Notes: generated from the letters alone by a model not told the origin. Shown: positions 41,925 to 51,986, numbered from the stretch's first letter. The stretch is 64,000 nucleotides of DNA from Amycolatopsis orientalis DSM 40040 = KCTC 9412 (GCF_000478275.1 NZ_ASJB01000015.1:29613-93612); one strand, 5' to 3'. Program-made: numbers and translations.

Positions 41925-43526
41925 GTGAACAGCGAAAAACCGGGCGTCGACCGCCGCGGATTCCTCAAGCGCGCGGGCCTCGTGTCCGCGGCGGCCGCGG
42001 GTGCCCCGCTCGCCGCCACCACCCCGGCGGAAGCCCTCGATTTCGACCTCGACCTCGATCTCGGCCGTCTCTTCGGCCGGGACCGGTACCAGTGGCTGGT
42101 GGGCGATCACCACATCCACACGCAGTACTCCTACGACGCGATGTACACAGTGGACGGAATCGCCGACGCCGCCCGCGCGCACGGCGCCGACTGGGCGGTG
42201 ATCACCGACCACGGCCACGCGACCCACGAGAAGTCGTCGGTGGAGCGGACGAACGCCGCGGTCCGGGCCGCGCAGCGCGAGCACCCCGATCTCCTGCTGT
42301 GGCAGGGCATGGAGTGGAACGTGCCGGGTGCCGAGCACGCGACGCTGTTCTTCCAGGCCGGCGCCGACCAGGCCGCGAAGCTGCGTGAGTTCGAGCGCTC
42401 CTTCGACTGGCGGCTGACCGGCACCGAATCGGGCACGCCGGACAACGAGGCCTTGGCCGTGAAGGCGATCCGCTGGCTCGCCGCCGAAGAACGGGCACGC
42501 CGGATCCACGCGCCGGTGGTGGTGATCAACCATCCGCTGCGCAACGGCCGGATCGCGCCGCACGAGATCCGCGCGCTGCGCGACGCCGCGCCCGGCATCG
42601 TCATCGGCATGGAGGGCGCGCCGGGCGCCCAGGCCGACGGCTTCCCCAAACCGCTCGGGAGCGGCGGTGGCGCGCGGGGCGGGTACGGCAACTCCCCCGG
42701 CTCGAACTCGTGGCCGGGCTTCCCGGAGTCGGCCTACCGCACTTACGGCGGCTTCGACTGGAGCACCGCGACCGTCGGCGGGCTGTGGGATTCGCTGCTG
42801 GCCGAAGGAAAGCCGTGGTGGATCACCAGCAACTCCGACTCGCACTACAACCGCGGCGACACGCACGTGCGGCCCGGTGTCCCCGACGGCTACTACGACG
42901 AGCACGGCAACTACCCGGACCCTGTCGACACCGGTGTCCCGCAGACTCTCCCCCCGTACGCGGATTTCGCCCCCGCCGAGTTCAGCCGGACGGTCGTCGG
43001 TGTGACCCGCCGGAGCCACGAAGGGGTGCTGGAAGGGCTGCGCGCGGGACGCGTCTGGGTGGTGCACGGCGGGCTCGCCCAGGAGCTGGAGTTCGGCGCC
43101 CACAGCGGCTGGAGCTCGGCCACGATGGGCGGCAGGCTGCGGGTCCGGCGCGGGGACGACGTCACGGTCGTCGTCTCGGCGAAACTGGCGGCCCGGCCGA
43201 ACGGCGGCGGCGCGATCCCCCGGCTCGCCCGGCTCGACCTCGTCTCCGGACCGGTGACCGGCCCGGCCGCCGACCGTGACACGCAGACCGCCCCGGGCAC
43301 CCGGGTGGTGCGGTCGTTCGAGCCGCGGTGGGCGCCCGGGCGGCGGGTCGTCTTCCGGCACACCTTCCGTAATGTGCGCGAGCCGTTCTTCGTGCGGGCA
43401 CGCGGAACGGACGGCAGGGAGCACGTGCCCGGCGGGATCGAGCCGAGCGCCGACGTCATCGGGCGGTCGAACCCGTTCGAGGATCTGTGGCTGTACGGGA
43501 ACCCGATCTTCGTGGACGTGCGGTAA
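41925..43526 (+). CDS. Tat-exported PHP-domain metallohydrolase
   Basis: 533 residues. The N-terminus has a twin-arginine signal (DRRGFLKRAGLVSAAAAG) with cleavage near PAEA. PHP metal ligands are visible: DHHIHTQYSYD, ITDHGHATH, GMEWN, VINHPL and SNSDSHYNRGDTH. A C-terminal beta domain of about 150 residues follows. The protein probably cleaves phosphoesters outside the cell; the substrate is unknown. GTG 41925 lies 7 nt after a TAGCGT -10-like box; GTG 41916 is the alternative. It is convergent with the aldo/keto reductase gene, separated by a P1 palindrome. Confidence 0.87.
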   Translation: MNSEKPGVDRRGFLKRAGLVSAAAAGAPLAATTPAEALDFDLDLDLGRLFGRDRYQWLVGDHHIHTQYSYDAMYTVDGIADAARAHGADWAVITDHGHATHEKSSVERTNAAVRAAQREHPDLLLWQGMEWNVPGAEHATLFFQAGADQAAKLREFERSFDWRLTGTESGTPDNEALAVKAIRWLAAEERARRIHAPVVVINHPLRNGRIAPHEIRALRDAAPGIVIGMEGAPGAQADGFPKPLGSGGGARGGYGNSPGSNSWPGFPESAYRTYGGFDWSTATVGGLWDSLLAEGKPWWITSNSDSHYNRGDTHVRPGVPDGYYDEHGNYPDPVDTGVPQTLPPYADFAPAEFSRTVVGVTRRSHEGVLEGLRAGRVWVVHGGLAQELEFGAHSGWSSATMGGRLRVRRGDDVTVVVSAKLAARPNGGGAIPRLARLDLVSGPVTGPAADRDTQTAPGTRVVRSFEPRWAPGRRVVFRHTFRNVREPFFVRARGTDGREHVPGGIEPSADVIGRSNPFEDLWLYGNPIFVDVR

Positions 43527-43536
43527 CCCCTGGGGC

Positions 43537-43582
43537 CTCGTGAGTGGTAATGACGGTTAGAACCGTCATTACCACTCACGAG
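43537..43582. repeat. palindrome family P1, copy 3
   Basis: Perfect 22-bp arms 43537-43558 and 43561-43582, loop AG. Supplies the TGA that ends the aldo/keto reductase gene on the minus strand (43578-43576). Confidence 0.93.
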
Positions 43583-44400
43583 CCGAGCTTGTCCGGATCC
43601 GGTCCCAGGCGCTTGCCCTGCTCCAGGGTCGCGATCGCGGCGCCGTCGTGGGCGTCGAGCGCGAAGTCGAAGACGTCCATGTTCTCCTCGATCCGTTCCG
43701 GCGTCACGGACTTCGGGATCACCAGGTGGTTCATCTCGATATGCCAGCGCAGCACGACCTGCGCCGGGGTCTTGCCGTGTTTCCGCGCGATCGTGGTGAT
43801 CTTCTCGTCGGCGAGCAGGTCCCCGCCGCGGGCCAGCGGGCCCCATGCCTCGGTGACGATCTCGTGCTTCTCGTGGAAGTCGCGCAGCAGCGGCTGCTGC
43901 AGCCACGGGTGGCACTCGATCTGGTTCACCGCCGGGACGGTCCCGGTCTCCTCGATCAGCCGCTCCAGATGCGGGATCTGGAAGTTCGACACGCCGATCG
44001 CCTTCGCGCGGCCGTCGGAGGCGATCTTTTCCAGCGCCCGCCACGTTTCCACGTACTTGTCCAGCGACGGCAGCGGCCAGTGGATCAGGTACAGGTCGAC
44101 GTAGTCCAGGCCGAGTTCGCTCAGGCTGGTGTCGAAGGCGCGCAACGCCGGGTCGTGGCCGTGCTCGGTGTTCCACAGTTTCGTGGTGACGAACAGCTCC
44201 TCGCGGGGTAGCCCGCTGGTGCGAACGGCCTCACCGACGCCCCGCTCGTTGGCGTACAGGGTCGCCGTGTCGATGGCGCGGTAGCCCACCTCGATGGCGG
44301 TGCGGACCACGCCTGCGACCTCGTCGTCGCCGATCTTGTACACCCCGAACCCGAGCTGGGGCAGGGACGTTCCGTTGTTCAGCCTGATGCTGGGGACCAT
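43576..44400 (-). CDS. aldo/keto reductase (2,5-diketogluconate reductase-like)
   Basis: 274 residues. Catalytic tetrad visible: Asp and Tyr in AIDTATLYANE, Lys in VTTKLWN, His in YLIHWPL. Also GVSNFQIPHLERL and the NADPH-binding IPKSVTPERIEEN. Substrate unknown; such enzymes reduce many aldehydes and ketones. ATG 44400 lies 6 nt behind TACGGT on the minus strand and also has an AAGG, so it may be leaderless. The final residues Gly-Ser and the stop come from the P1 palindrome. Confidence 0.93.
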   Translation of the reverse strand: MVPSIRLNNGTSLPQLGFGVYKIGDDEVAGVVRTAIEVGYRAIDTATLYANERGVGEAVRTSGLPREELFVTTKLWNTEHGHDPALRAFDTSLSELGLDYVDLYLIHWPLPSLDKYVETWRALEKIASDGRAKAIGVSNFQIPHLERLIEETGTVPAVNQIECHPWLQQPLLRDFHEKHEIVTEAWGPLARGGDLLADEKITTIARKHGKTPAQVVLRWHIEMNHLVIPKSVTPERIEENMDVFDFALDAHDGAAIATLEQGKRLGPDPDKLGS

Positions 44401-44426
44401 CCTTGAACCGTAACCCCGGCGGCGGT

Positions 44427-45554
44427 TCAGGGCAGAGCGGGCAGGTGGACGGTCACCGAAAGACCGCCGCCCACAACGGGTTCCGCGGACACCGTGCCGC
44501 CATGGGCCTGGACGGCGGCGCGCACGATCGAGAGTCCCAGCCCCGCACCGGTGCGGGCGGTCCTGGCGACGCCGGCGCGGCGGAACGGTTCGAACAGTTC
44601 GGGGACCGCGGCCGGGTCGAGCAGGCCGCCGGACGACCGCACCCGGAGCACCGACCATTGTGGACCGGCCTGGGTGACGACGTCGAGCCAGCCGCCCTCG
44701 ACGTTGTGCCGCACCGCGTTCTCCAGGAGGTTGCCCGCGATCCGTTCCAGCAGCGCGGGATCGCCGAACGTCGGCGCCCCAGGTGTCGCGAATTCGGTGC
44801 GGATACCGCGTTTCTCGGCTTCGACCCGAACCGCCCGCCACGCGCTCGCCACGATCACCGCGAGGTCGACCGGTTCCCTGGCCACCAGTCCGGCGCCGTC
44901 CGTGCGCGCGAGCAGCAGCAGCGAGCCGACCAGCCGCTCGGCCCGTTCGGTCGCGTCGCGGACCACCCCGGCCATCCGCCGCAGTTCGGCCTCGTCGGCG
45001 TACTCGTCGGCCAGGGTGACGTCGAGTTCGGTGCGGATGACCGCGAGCGGCGTCCGCAGTTCGTGGCTGGCGTTCGCGACGAAATGCCGTTGCGCGTCGA
45101 ACGCGGCCTGCAGCCGGTCGAGCATGTCGTCGAAGGTCTCGGCCAGTTCGGCGAGTTCGTCCTTGGTGCGGACCTCGCCGATCCGCTCCCCCATCGACTC
45201 GATCGACAGCCGTCGTGCCGTCCCGGTGATCTCGCGCAGCGGCTGCAGGACCCGCGCGGTGAACGTCCACGCGAGGATCCCCGCCGCCAGCACGACGAAA
45301 CAGAACGCGACCGCGCCGAACAGCAGCACCCGGTTCCGCGAGTACACCCGCAGATGCTCGGTGACGGCGGAGGCGTCGACGTCGACGCCGTCGACCCGCA
45401 CCGTGGTCCCCGGCGGCAGTTGCGGAACGGCGGAAACCGCGTCGCCGACCAGGTTCCAGGTCAGCCAGAGCAACAGGAGGCTGACCAGTGCCACCAGCCC
45501 GGTCGCGAGGAGCGTGACCCGCGCGCGCAGGCTGCGGGCACCGGAGGGGATCAC
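44427..45554 (-). CDS. sensor histidine kinase
   Basis: 375 residues. Two membrane segments (about 13-35 and 78-102) enclose a short external loop of about 42 residues; HAMP follows (ARVLQPLREITGTARRL), then HisKA with the phospho-histidine in FVANASHELRTPL, N-box LLENAVRHN and G2 box GAGLGLSI. The G1 region reads RVRSSGGLLDP, lacking the usual Asp. It pairs with the OmpR-type regulator upstream: GTG 45554 overlaps the regulator stop (GTGA). The stimulus is unknown; the external loop includes an acidic VDGVDVDASA stretch. Confidence 0.92.
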   Translation of the reverse strand: MIPSGARSLRARVTLLATGLVALVSLLLLWLTWNLVGDAVSAVPQLPPGTTVRVDGVDVDASAVTEHLRVYSRNRVLLFGAVAFCFVVLAAGILAWTFTARVLQPLREITGTARRLSIESMGERIGEVRTKDELAELAETFDDMLDRLQAAFDAQRHFVANASHELRTPLAVIRTELDVTLADEYADEAELRRMAGVVRDATERAERLVGSLLLLARTDGAGLVAREPVDLAVIVASAWRAVRVEAEKRGIRTEFATPGAPTFGDPALLERIAGNLLENAVRHNVEGGWLDVVTQAGPQWSVLRVRSSGGLLDPAAVPELFEPFRRAGVARTARTGAGLGLSIVRAAVQAHGGTVSAEPVVGGGLSVTVHLPALP

Positions 45555-46228
45555 CCGCGTGCGGTCCCCTGCTCCGGCACCCGGTACCCGGAGCCGACGA
45601 CGGTCTCGATGATGCCCGGCTCGCCGAGTTTCTTCCGCAACGTCATCACGGTGACGCGGACGGTGGTGGTGAACGGATCGGCGTTCTCGTCCCACACCCG
45701 CTCGAGCAGTTCCTCGCTGCTGACCACCGAACCGGCGGCCGACAGCAGCACCTCCAGGACGCCGAACTCCTTGCGGGTGAGCTCCACCGGGCCGTTCGCG
45801 CGGCGTACGGTCCGCTTCGCCGGATCCAGTTCGACGTCGCCGGAGGTCAGCAGCGGCGGCGCGGCCGGGGTGGCGCGGCGGCCCAGCGCCCGCACGCGCG
45901 CGACGAGTTCGGGGAACGCGAACGGTTTGGCGAGATAGTCGTCGGCGCCGAGGGAAAGCCCGTCCACGCGGTCCGACACGGAACTGCTCGCGGTGAGCAT
46001 GAGCACGCGGGTCAGCTCGCCGGACGCGACGATCTCGCGGCACAGGTCGTCACCGGACATGCCGGGCAGGTCGCGGTCGAGCAGCACGACGTCATACCGG
46101 GTGACGGCGGCCTTCTCGTGCCCGTCGTCACCGGTGAGCGCGATGTCCACCGCCATCCCCTCGCGCCGCAGGCCGCGTGCGATCGCGTCGGCGAGGGGTT
46201 CTTCGTCTTCGACTACCAGAATTCGCAC
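45551..46228 (-). CDS. OmpR/PhoB-type response regulator
   Basis: 225 residues. Receiver: ILVVEDEEPLADAI, phospho-acceptor in VVLLDRDLPGMSG, lysine in DYLAKPFAFPEL. C-terminal winged helix: ELTRKEFGVLEVLLSAAGSV, then FTTTVRVTVMTLRKKLGEPG and VVGSGYRVPE. It is the partner of the kinase downstream. The GTG at 46228 begins exactly at VRILVVEDEE. A P1 palindrome lies upstream (46271), between it and the PucR gene end. Confidence 0.93.
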   Translation of the reverse strand: MRILVVEDEEPLADAIARGLRREGMAVDIALTGDDGHEKAAVTRYDVVLLDRDLPGMSGDDLCREIVASGELTRVLMLTASSSVSDRVDGLSLGADDYLAKPFAFPELVARVRALGRRATPAAPPLLTSGDVELDPAKRTVRRANGPVELTRKEFGVLEVLLSAAGSVVSSEELLERVWDENADPFTTTVRVTVMTLRKKLGEPGIIETVVGSGYRVPEQGTARG

Positions 46229-46270
46229 GACCCTACGTTGCCACAGATTCCTGAGAGTGACCTGATCTGA

Positions 46271-46316
46271 CTCGTGAGTGGTAATGACGGTTCTAACCGT
46301 CATTACCACTCACGAG
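46271..46316. repeat. palindrome family P1, copy 4
   Basis: Perfect 22-bp arms 46271-46292 and 46295-46316, loop CT. It lies between two same-strand genes and supplies the TGA of the PucR gene (46312-46310). Confidence 0.93.
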
Positions 46317-47797
46317 GCCCAGCGGAGGGCGAACCACAGCCGCATCCGGATCTCCGGATCCGCCAGATCCGCGCCCAGCGCCCGTTCGATCTGCCCGATC
46401 CGGTGCCGGACGCTGTTGCGGTGCACGCCGAGTTCGGCGGCCGTCCGGTCCCAGCCGCCGTGGTGCGCGAGCCAGGTCCGCAAGGTCTCGACCAGTTCGC
46501 GGTCGCCCTTCGTGTCCAGCTCGCGCAGCGGCGCGAGCGCCTGGGCGGCGAACCCGGCCGCCGCCTCCGGGGTGATCAGCGCGTCCAGCCCGAGCCCGGA
46601 CGCCTCCGCCACCACCGGCCGTTCCAGCGCGGCGGCCCGCTTCAACAGCAACTCCACCTCGGTGGCCGCTTCGGGAAGCCGATCGGGCGGGACGGGGGAA
46701 GCCACCACGGCGAGCCAGCCGTCGGCGCGCAGCCGGTCGAGGTCCCCGATCTCGGGCGCCTCACGGACGATCGCGTCGAATCTCGGTCCCGGCCGCAGCC
46801 GCACGAACGGGGTGTCGAGCCGGGCACGCAGCCAGTCGTAGCGGGCCGCGACCTCGTCCGGCCCACGGCGGTAGGCGATCCCCGCGACCAGACGGCGTTC
46901 TTCCCCGCCGATCGCATCGGTCTCGCCCAGCAGCAACGCGGTGGCGGCGGCACCCGGCCCGGCCGCGTCCGAACCCGCGCGGCCGACCAGGCCGAGCAGG
47001 GCCGCGCCGACCGACAGGATCGACCGGTCCGCCCCGTCGAACCGGCCGGGGCGGCCGACCACGACCAGATGCGACGCCGTCGCCTGCGGATACACCGGCT
47101 GCGCGACGACGTGCGTGCCGTCGGGCAGCTCCGTCGTCGCGCTGCGGATCCCCCGTCCGGCCCGCAGTGTGGTGAGCAGCTCCCCGACCTCGGCCGGCAG
47201 CGGCGACGGCGTGCCGTGGTCGGCCGCGAGGACGTCGCCGGCGCCGACCAGCGCCACCCACGCTTTCAGCCGCCCGCCCAGCGCGCTCGCCAGTTCGCCG
47301 AGTCCGTCACCGGCCGCCCTGGTCAGCGCCTCGCGCGCGACCGCGATCCGCCGTTGTTCCCGCTTCCCGGCCTCGGCCAGCGCGACCGACACCGCCCGGC
47401 TGATCGCGAGGAACGGCGTCCGCGGCGGGACGATCAGCAGCGGGAGGCGGTACCGGGCGCACGCCGTCCGCAGGGGCGGCGGCAACGTCTCGTAGGTGCC
47501 GGGGGTGAGCCCGAACCCCAGCGCGGAGATCCCGCTGTCGGCCAGCCGCCGGACATAGCGGTCGATCTCGCGCGGCTCCACCGGCAGGTTCACCCCGGCG
47601 GTGAGCAGCAGTTCCGCGCCGAGCAGGTACGGCGCGGGATCCCGCAGCTCGCTGACGTGGGCCCAGCGCACCGGGGCGTCGAGCGCGCCCGGCCCCAGCG
47701 TCTCCACGACCGGGTCGAGTGCCAGTTCCGGGTTGCCGACCACGGCCCGTAACGGGACATTCACATCCGAACCGAGTGGATCGTGGGCTTGGGTCAT
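46310..47797 (-). CDS. PucR-family regulator of the guanidino-acid operon
   Basis: 495 residues from ATG 47797 (MTQAHDPLGSDVNV), which has GAGGAC upstream; an in-frame extension to 47833 is less likely. N-terminal PucR domain: DAPVRWAHVSELRDPAPYLL, then GAELLLTAG and FGLTPGTYETLPPPL. C-terminal helix-turn-helix: AAELGVHRNSVRHRIGQIER. PucR regulators sense purine or amino-acid degradation metabolites. It is divergent from the SSS transporter operon and likely activates it. Its last codons (tcg tga) come from a P1 palindrome. Confidence 0.9.
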   Translation of the reverse strand: MTQAHDPLGSDVNVPLRAVVGNPELALDPVVETLGPGALDAPVRWAHVSELRDPAPYLLGAELLLTAGVNLPVEPREIDRYVRRLADSGISALGFGLTPGTYETLPPPLRTACARYRLPLLIVPPRTPFLAISRAVSVALAEAGKREQRRIAVAREALTRAAGDGLGELASALGGRLKAWVALVGAGDVLAADHGTPSPLPAEVGELLTTLRAGRGIRSATTELPDGTHVVAQPVYPQATASHLVVVGRPGRFDGADRSILSVGAALLGLVGRAGSDAAGPGAAATALLLGETDAIGGEERRLVAGIAYRRGPDEVAARYDWLRARLDTPFVRLRPGPRFDAIVREAPEIGDLDRLRADGWLAVVASPVPPDRLPEAATEVELLLKRAAALERPVVAEASGLGLDALITPEAAAGFAAQALAPLRELDTKGDRELVETLRTWLAHHGGWDRTAAELGVHRNSVRHRIGQIERALGADLADPEIRMRLWFALRWAS

Positions 47798-47907
47798 TTC
47801 GTCCTCATCTGTGCGCAACTTTGGACGGATCATCCCATGTCGTTCACCGGGCGAACGAACCTACGGTGACCCGGACGAAGCGAACAGCCCAAGGCAAGGA
47901 GGACACC

Positions 47908-49359
47908 GTGGCCGGTGACTACGCGGTGATCGCGCTCTACATAGCGGGCATGATCGGGGTCGGCTGGTTCGGTCTGCGGCTCGCCAAGACCAAATCCGAC
48001 TACCTGGTCGCGGGCCGCCGCCTCGGCTGGTTCATGTACTCGGGCACGATGTCCGCGGTCGTCCTCGGCGGCGCTTCGACGGTCGGCGGGGTGAAGCTCG
48101 GCTACACCTACGGCATCTCCGGCGCCTGGCTCGTGATCGCGATCGGCGTCGGCATCCTGGTCCTGCACACGCTGTTCGCGCGGCGGCTGGTGAAACTGCG
48201 CGTCTACACCGTCGGCGAGATGCTCGACCTGCGCTACGGCGGTTCCACCAGCGCGATCTCCGGCGTGGTCATGTGGGCGTACACGCTGATGCTGACGGTC
48301 ACCTCGACGCTGGCGTTCGCCACCATCTTCAAGGTCCTCTTCAACGTCCCGAGCTGGGCGGGCATCGCCATCGGCGGATCGATCGTGGTGCTCTACTCGG
48401 TACTCGGCGGCATGTGGTCGATCACGCTGACCGACATCGTCCAGTTCGTCATCAAGACCATCGGCATCCTGCTGATCCTGCTGCCGGTCTCGATCGTCTC
48501 GGCGGGCGGCTTCGACGGGATGGCCACACGGCTGGACGAGAGCTACTTCGAACTCACCGCCATCGGCGGCGACACGATCTTCACCTACTTCCTCATCTAC
48601 AGCTTCGGCCTCCTGATCGGCCAGGACATCTGGCAGCGTGTGTTCACCGCCCGCACGCCGGGCATCGCCACCGGCGGCGGCGTCATCTCCGGCGTCTACT
48701 GCCTGGTCTACGGCCTCGCCGGCGCGCTCATCGGCACCGCGGCGAAGACGCTTTACCCGAACCTCGCCAGCGCACAGGACGCGTTCGCGACCATCGTGGA
48801 GCAGCAACTGCCAGCCGGGATCCGCGGCCTGGTGCTCGCGGCCGCGCTGTCGGCGATGATGTCGACCGCCAGCGGCGCGCTCATCGCCTGCTCCACGGTC
48901 AGCACCTCGGATCTGCTTTCCAAGCTGGGCCTCAGGAAAGCCGCCTCCGAGGTCGGCAGGAACCGGCTCACCACCCTGGTCCTCGGCGTGGTCGCGATCG
49001 GCATCGCCATGATCGTCGACGACGTGGTCAACGCGCTGACCATCGCCTACGACATCCTCGTCGGCGGGCTGCTGGTGGCGATCATCGGCGGGCTGGCCTG
49101 GAAGCGCGGTACCCGTCAGGGCGCGCTCGCGTCGATGGTCGTCGGCACGGTCGTGGTCGTGGCGTTCATGGTCATCGACGGTGTAGAGGCCAACAGCCCG
49201 ATCTACTGGGGCCTCGGCTCCAGCCTGGCGGTGTACCTGCTGGTCAGCTTCCTGACGCCGCGCACCTCGGACGAGATCCTCACCGTGTGGACCCGCCGCC
49301 TGAACGGCAGCGCGGCCGACGAAGAAGAAGAGGCGGAACTCGCCGCTTCCCAGTCCTGA
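47908..49359 (+). CDS. sodium:solute symporter (SSS family)
   Basis: 483 residues, about 13 hydrophobic segments. Family features: an early SDYLVAGRRLGWFMYSGTMS, GYTYGISGAWLV, and the central helix YSVLGGMWSITLTDIVQFVI. A short acidic tail (AADEEEEAELAASQS) ends the protein. It should import a solute with sodium; the operon context suggests a guanidino compound or arginine-derived acid, but SSS substrates cannot be read from sequence. GTG 47908 has AAGGAGG upstream. It is the first gene of a five-gene run. Confidence 0.9.
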   Translation: MAGDYAVIALYIAGMIGVGWFGLRLAKTKSDYLVAGRRLGWFMYSGTMSAVVLGGASTVGGVKLGYTYGISGAWLVIAIGVGILVLHTLFARRLVKLRVYTVGEMLDLRYGGSTSAISGVVMWAYTLMLTVTSTLAFATIFKVLFNVPSWAGIAIGGSIVVLYSVLGGMWSITLTDIVQFVIKTIGILLILLPVSIVSAGGFDGMATRLDESYFELTAIGGDTIFTYFLIYSFGLLIGQDIWQRVFTARTPGIATGGGVISGVYCLVYGLAGALIGTAAKTLYPNLASAQDAFATIVEQQLPAGIRGLVLAAALSAMMSTASGALIACSTVSTSDLLSKLGLRKAASEVGRNRLTTLVLGVVAIGIAMIVDDVVNALTIAYDILVGGLLVAIIGGLAWKRGTRQGALASMVVGTVVVVAFMVIDGVEANSPIYWGLGSSLAVYLLVSFLTPRTSDEILTVWTRRLNGSAADEEEEAELAASQS

Positions 49360-49380
49360 AAACCATTCGAAGGAGACACA

Positions 49381-50334
49381 GTGCCTGTGCAGAACCCGAT
49401 CGGACCCGTCGACTCCGCGAAGGTGCCCCGGTTCGCCGGTTTCGCGACCTTCGCGAGACTGCCGAGGATCGATCAGGTCGAGCGTGCGGACGTCGCCGTC
49501 GTCGGGGTGCCGTTCGACGCCGGCGTGTCCTACCGCCCCGGCGCGCGCTTCGGCCCGGCCGCGCTGCGCGAGGCGAGCCGCCTGCTGCGCCCGTATCACC
49601 CGGAACTCGACATCTCCCCGTTCGCGGAAACGCAGGTGGTCGACGCCGGTGACATCGCGCTCAACCCGTTCAACATCGGGGAGGCGATCGAGACCCTGCA
49701 GGGCGAGGCCGAGGCGCTGACCGCGGACGGTACGCGGCTGGTCACCGTCGGCGGTGACCACACGATCGCGCTGCCGCTGCTGCGGGCGGCGGCGAAGAAG
49801 CACGGACCGGTGGCACTCCTGCACTTCGACGCGCACCTCGACACCTGGGACACCTACTTCGGTGAGCCGTACACCCACGGCACCCCGTTCCGGCGGGCGT
49901 CCGAGGAAGGCCTCCTCGACACCGAAGCGCTGTCCCACGTCGGCACGCGCGGCCCGCTGTACGGCAAGCGGGATCTGGAAGAGGACCGCCGCCTCGGCTT
50001 CGGCATCGTCACCTCCGGCGACGTCCTGCGCCGCGGGGTCGCCGAGACCGTCGACGCGCTGCGCCAGCGCATCGGCGGCCGCCCGCTCTACATCTCCGTC
50101 GACATCGACGTGCTCGACCCCGCGCACGCCCCGGGCACCGGCACCCCAGAAGCGGGCGGCATGACCAGCCGCGAGCTGCTGGAGATCCTGCGCGGCCTGC
50201 GGGACTGCAACCTCATCGGAGCCGACGTGGTGGAGCTGGCCCCGGCTTACGATCACGCGGAGATCACCGCCATCGCGGCCTCCCACGTCGCCTACGACCT
50301 GGTGAGCCTGCTCAGCTTGGGGAAGGGCGAATGA
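49381..50334 (+). CDS. ureohydrolase (agmatinase/guanidinobutyrase family)
   Basis: 317 residues of the arginase superfamily. Mn ligands: H127 in GGDHTIAL; D150, H152 and D154 in [10 protein letters not shown]241 and D243 in [15 protein letters not shown]. These enzymes hydrolyse a guanidino group to amine plus urea. With a TPP decarboxylase and an aldehyde dehydrogenase downstream, 4-guanidinobutyrate (to GABA plus urea) is a better guess than agmatine; agmatine and guanidinopropionate remain possible. GTG 49381 follows AAGGAGA. The start of the next gene overlaps the stop (ATGA). Confidence 0.92.
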   Translation: MPVQNPIGPVDSAKVPRFAGFATFARLPRIDQVERADVAVVGVPFDAGVSYRPGARFGPAALREASRLLRPYHPELDISPFAETQVVDAGDIALNPFNIGEAIETLQGEAEALTADGTRLVTVGGDHTIALPLLRAAAKKHGPVALLHFDAHLDTWDTYFGEPYTHGTPFRRASEEGLLDTEALSHVGTRGPLYGKRDLEEDRRLGFGIVTSGDVLRRGVAETVDALRQRIGGRPLYISVDIDVLDPAHAPGTGTPEAGGMTSRELLEILRGLRDCNLIGADVVELAPAYDHAEITAIAASHVAYDLVSLLSLGKGE

Positions 50335-51986
50335 CCGGCGCACAACGGATAGGCGGCGACGTCGTCGTGGAAACCCTCCGCGCGCTCGGCGCGGACACCG
50401 TGTTCGGCCTGCCGGGCCAGCACGCGCTCGGCTTGTTCGAAGCGTTGCGGCGCGCGGAAAACGTCCGGGTGATCAGCTCCCGGGTGGAGAACAACCTGGC
50501 GTTCGCGGCCGACGGGCACGCCCGTGCCCGGCTCGCGGCGGATCCCGACGGGCCGGTCCCGGTGACCCCGATGATCGTGTCGACCGGACCCGGCGCGCTG
50601 CTGACTTTGGCTTCCCTGCAGGAATCCCGGGCGGCGTCGGTGCCGGTGCTCGGGATCTCCAGCCAGGTCCCGGTCGCCGGGCTCGGCGGCGGACGGCACG
50701 GGTATCTGCACGAACTGCCCGATCAGCAGGCCAGTTTCCGCGATGTGGTGAAGTCGGTGCACGTGGTACGGACCGTCAGCCAGATCCCGACGGCGCTGCG
50801 CGAGGCGTGGGAATCGGCGTCGACGGCGCCGTACGGCCCGGTGTGGGTCGAAATCCCGCAGGACGTTCTGCTGGAACCGACGGAACTGCCCCGGATCACT
50901 TCGGTGACGGCACGGCCCGCGCCGCTCGCGCCGCTGCCCGAGCTGCTCACCGAGGCCGCGAATCTGCTGGGGGCCGCGAAGAAACCGGTGATCCTCGCCG
51001 GCGGTGGCGCGCTGCGTTCGGGTTCCCACGCCGAACTGAAGGCACTCGCCGAGGCGCTGCGCGCGCCGGTGCTGTCGACCTTCGGCGGCAAGGGCGTCTT
51101 CGACTGGGAGCACGAACTGTCCGGGCAGTCGTGGCTCGAGGACTGGCACAGCACGGAATTCCTGTCGGACGCCGACGTCCTGCTGGTGCTGGGGTCCGGA
51201 CTGGGCGAACTGTCCAGCAACTACCGCGAGTTCGCCCCGCGCGGACGGCTGATCCAGGTCGAGGCCGACCTCGGGAAGCTGGAGTCGAACTACCCGGCGC
51301 TGGGCATCCACGCCGATGTCCGCCTCGTCCTGCAAGGACTTCTGGAGCAGGTGCCGTTCCGCCGCGCCGACGGTGCGGCCGAGACCGCGGTGGCCGCGTT
51401 GCTGGACAAGGTGCGCGAACGGCTCGACGGCCAGCCCCTCGAAACCGAGCGCAAGCTCATCGACGACATCCGCGCGGCGATCCCCGAGGGCACGCAGACG
51501 TTCTGGGACATGACGATCGCGGCCTACTGGGCCTGGTCGGCCTGGAACCCCGATGGCGCGCCGATCCACACCGCGCAGGGCGCGGGCGGACTCGGCTACG
51601 GCCTGCCCGGCGCGCTCGGCGGCGCGGTCGCGACCGGCGGGCCGGTGCTGGCGGTGTCCGGCGACGGCGGCGCGATGTACGGCATCGCCGAACTCGCCAC
51701 CGCGGTCCAGCACGGACTGGACGTCACGTGGCTCGTCGTCGACGACGGCGGGTACGGGATCCTGCGCGAATACCTGACCGGGGCCTTCGGGCAGTCCACC
51801 GCCACCGAACTCGCGCGGCCCGATTTCGAGGCGCTGGCGCGCTCTTTCGGCGTCCCGGCCACCGTGTCCTCTTTGGACACTATCGGCAAGGACCTCGCCG
51901 GGGCACTGAGCACTCCCGGCCCTTCGGTGGTCGTCCTCCCCGCTTTGCTGAAGATGTTCGAGCCGACCCACCTGGAGAAGAAATGA
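50331..51986 (+). CDS. TPP-dependent 2-oxo acid decarboxylase (AruI-like candidate)
   Basis: 551 residues, acetolactate-synthase-like architecture. The catalytic glutamate is in [17 protein letters not shown], the TPP motif runs from [20 protein letters not shown] to VVDDGGYGI, and a central domain reads [15 protein letters not shown]. In Pseudomonas, AruI of this family decarboxylates 2-ketoarginine to 4-guanidinobutyraldehyde (established); the adjacent aldehyde dehydrogenase and ureohydrolase would complete that route (inference). Coupled to neighbours by ATGA overlaps at both ends. Benzoylformate- or acetolactate-type activities are alternatives. Confidence 0.85.
   Translation: MTGAQRIGGDVVVETLRALGADTVFGLPGQHALGLFEALRRAENVRVISSRVENNLAFAADGHARARLAADPDGPVPVTPMIVSTGPGALLTLASLQESRAASVPVLGISSQVPVAGLGGGRHGYLHELPDQQASFRDVVKSVHVVRTVSQIPTALREAWESASTAPYGPVWVEIPQDVLLEPTELPRITSVTARPAPLAPLPELLTEAANLLGAAKKPVILAGGGALRSGSHAELKALAEALRAPVLSTFGGKGVFDWEHELSGQSWLEDWHSTEFLSDADVLLVLGSGLGELSSNYREFAPRGRLIQVEADLGKLESNYPALGIHADVRLVLQGLLEQVPFRRADGAAETAVAALLDKVRERLDGQPLETERKLIDDIRAAIPEGTQTFWDMTIAAYWAWSAWNPDGAPIHTAQGAGGLGYGLPGALGGAVATGGPVLAVSGDGGAMYGIAELATAVQHGLDVTWLVVDDGGYGILREYLTGAFGQSTATELARPDFEALARSFGVPATVSSLDTIGKDLAGALSTPGPSVVVLPALLKMFEPTHLEKK

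Noticed and set aside
49381..50334. Nickel-dependent guanidine hydrolase (GdmH-type) for the ureohydrolase
   Set aside because: Cannot be excluded, but the required accessory genes known for that enzyme are not nearby, and the decarboxylase/aldehyde dehydrogenase neighbours fit guanidinobutyrate better.
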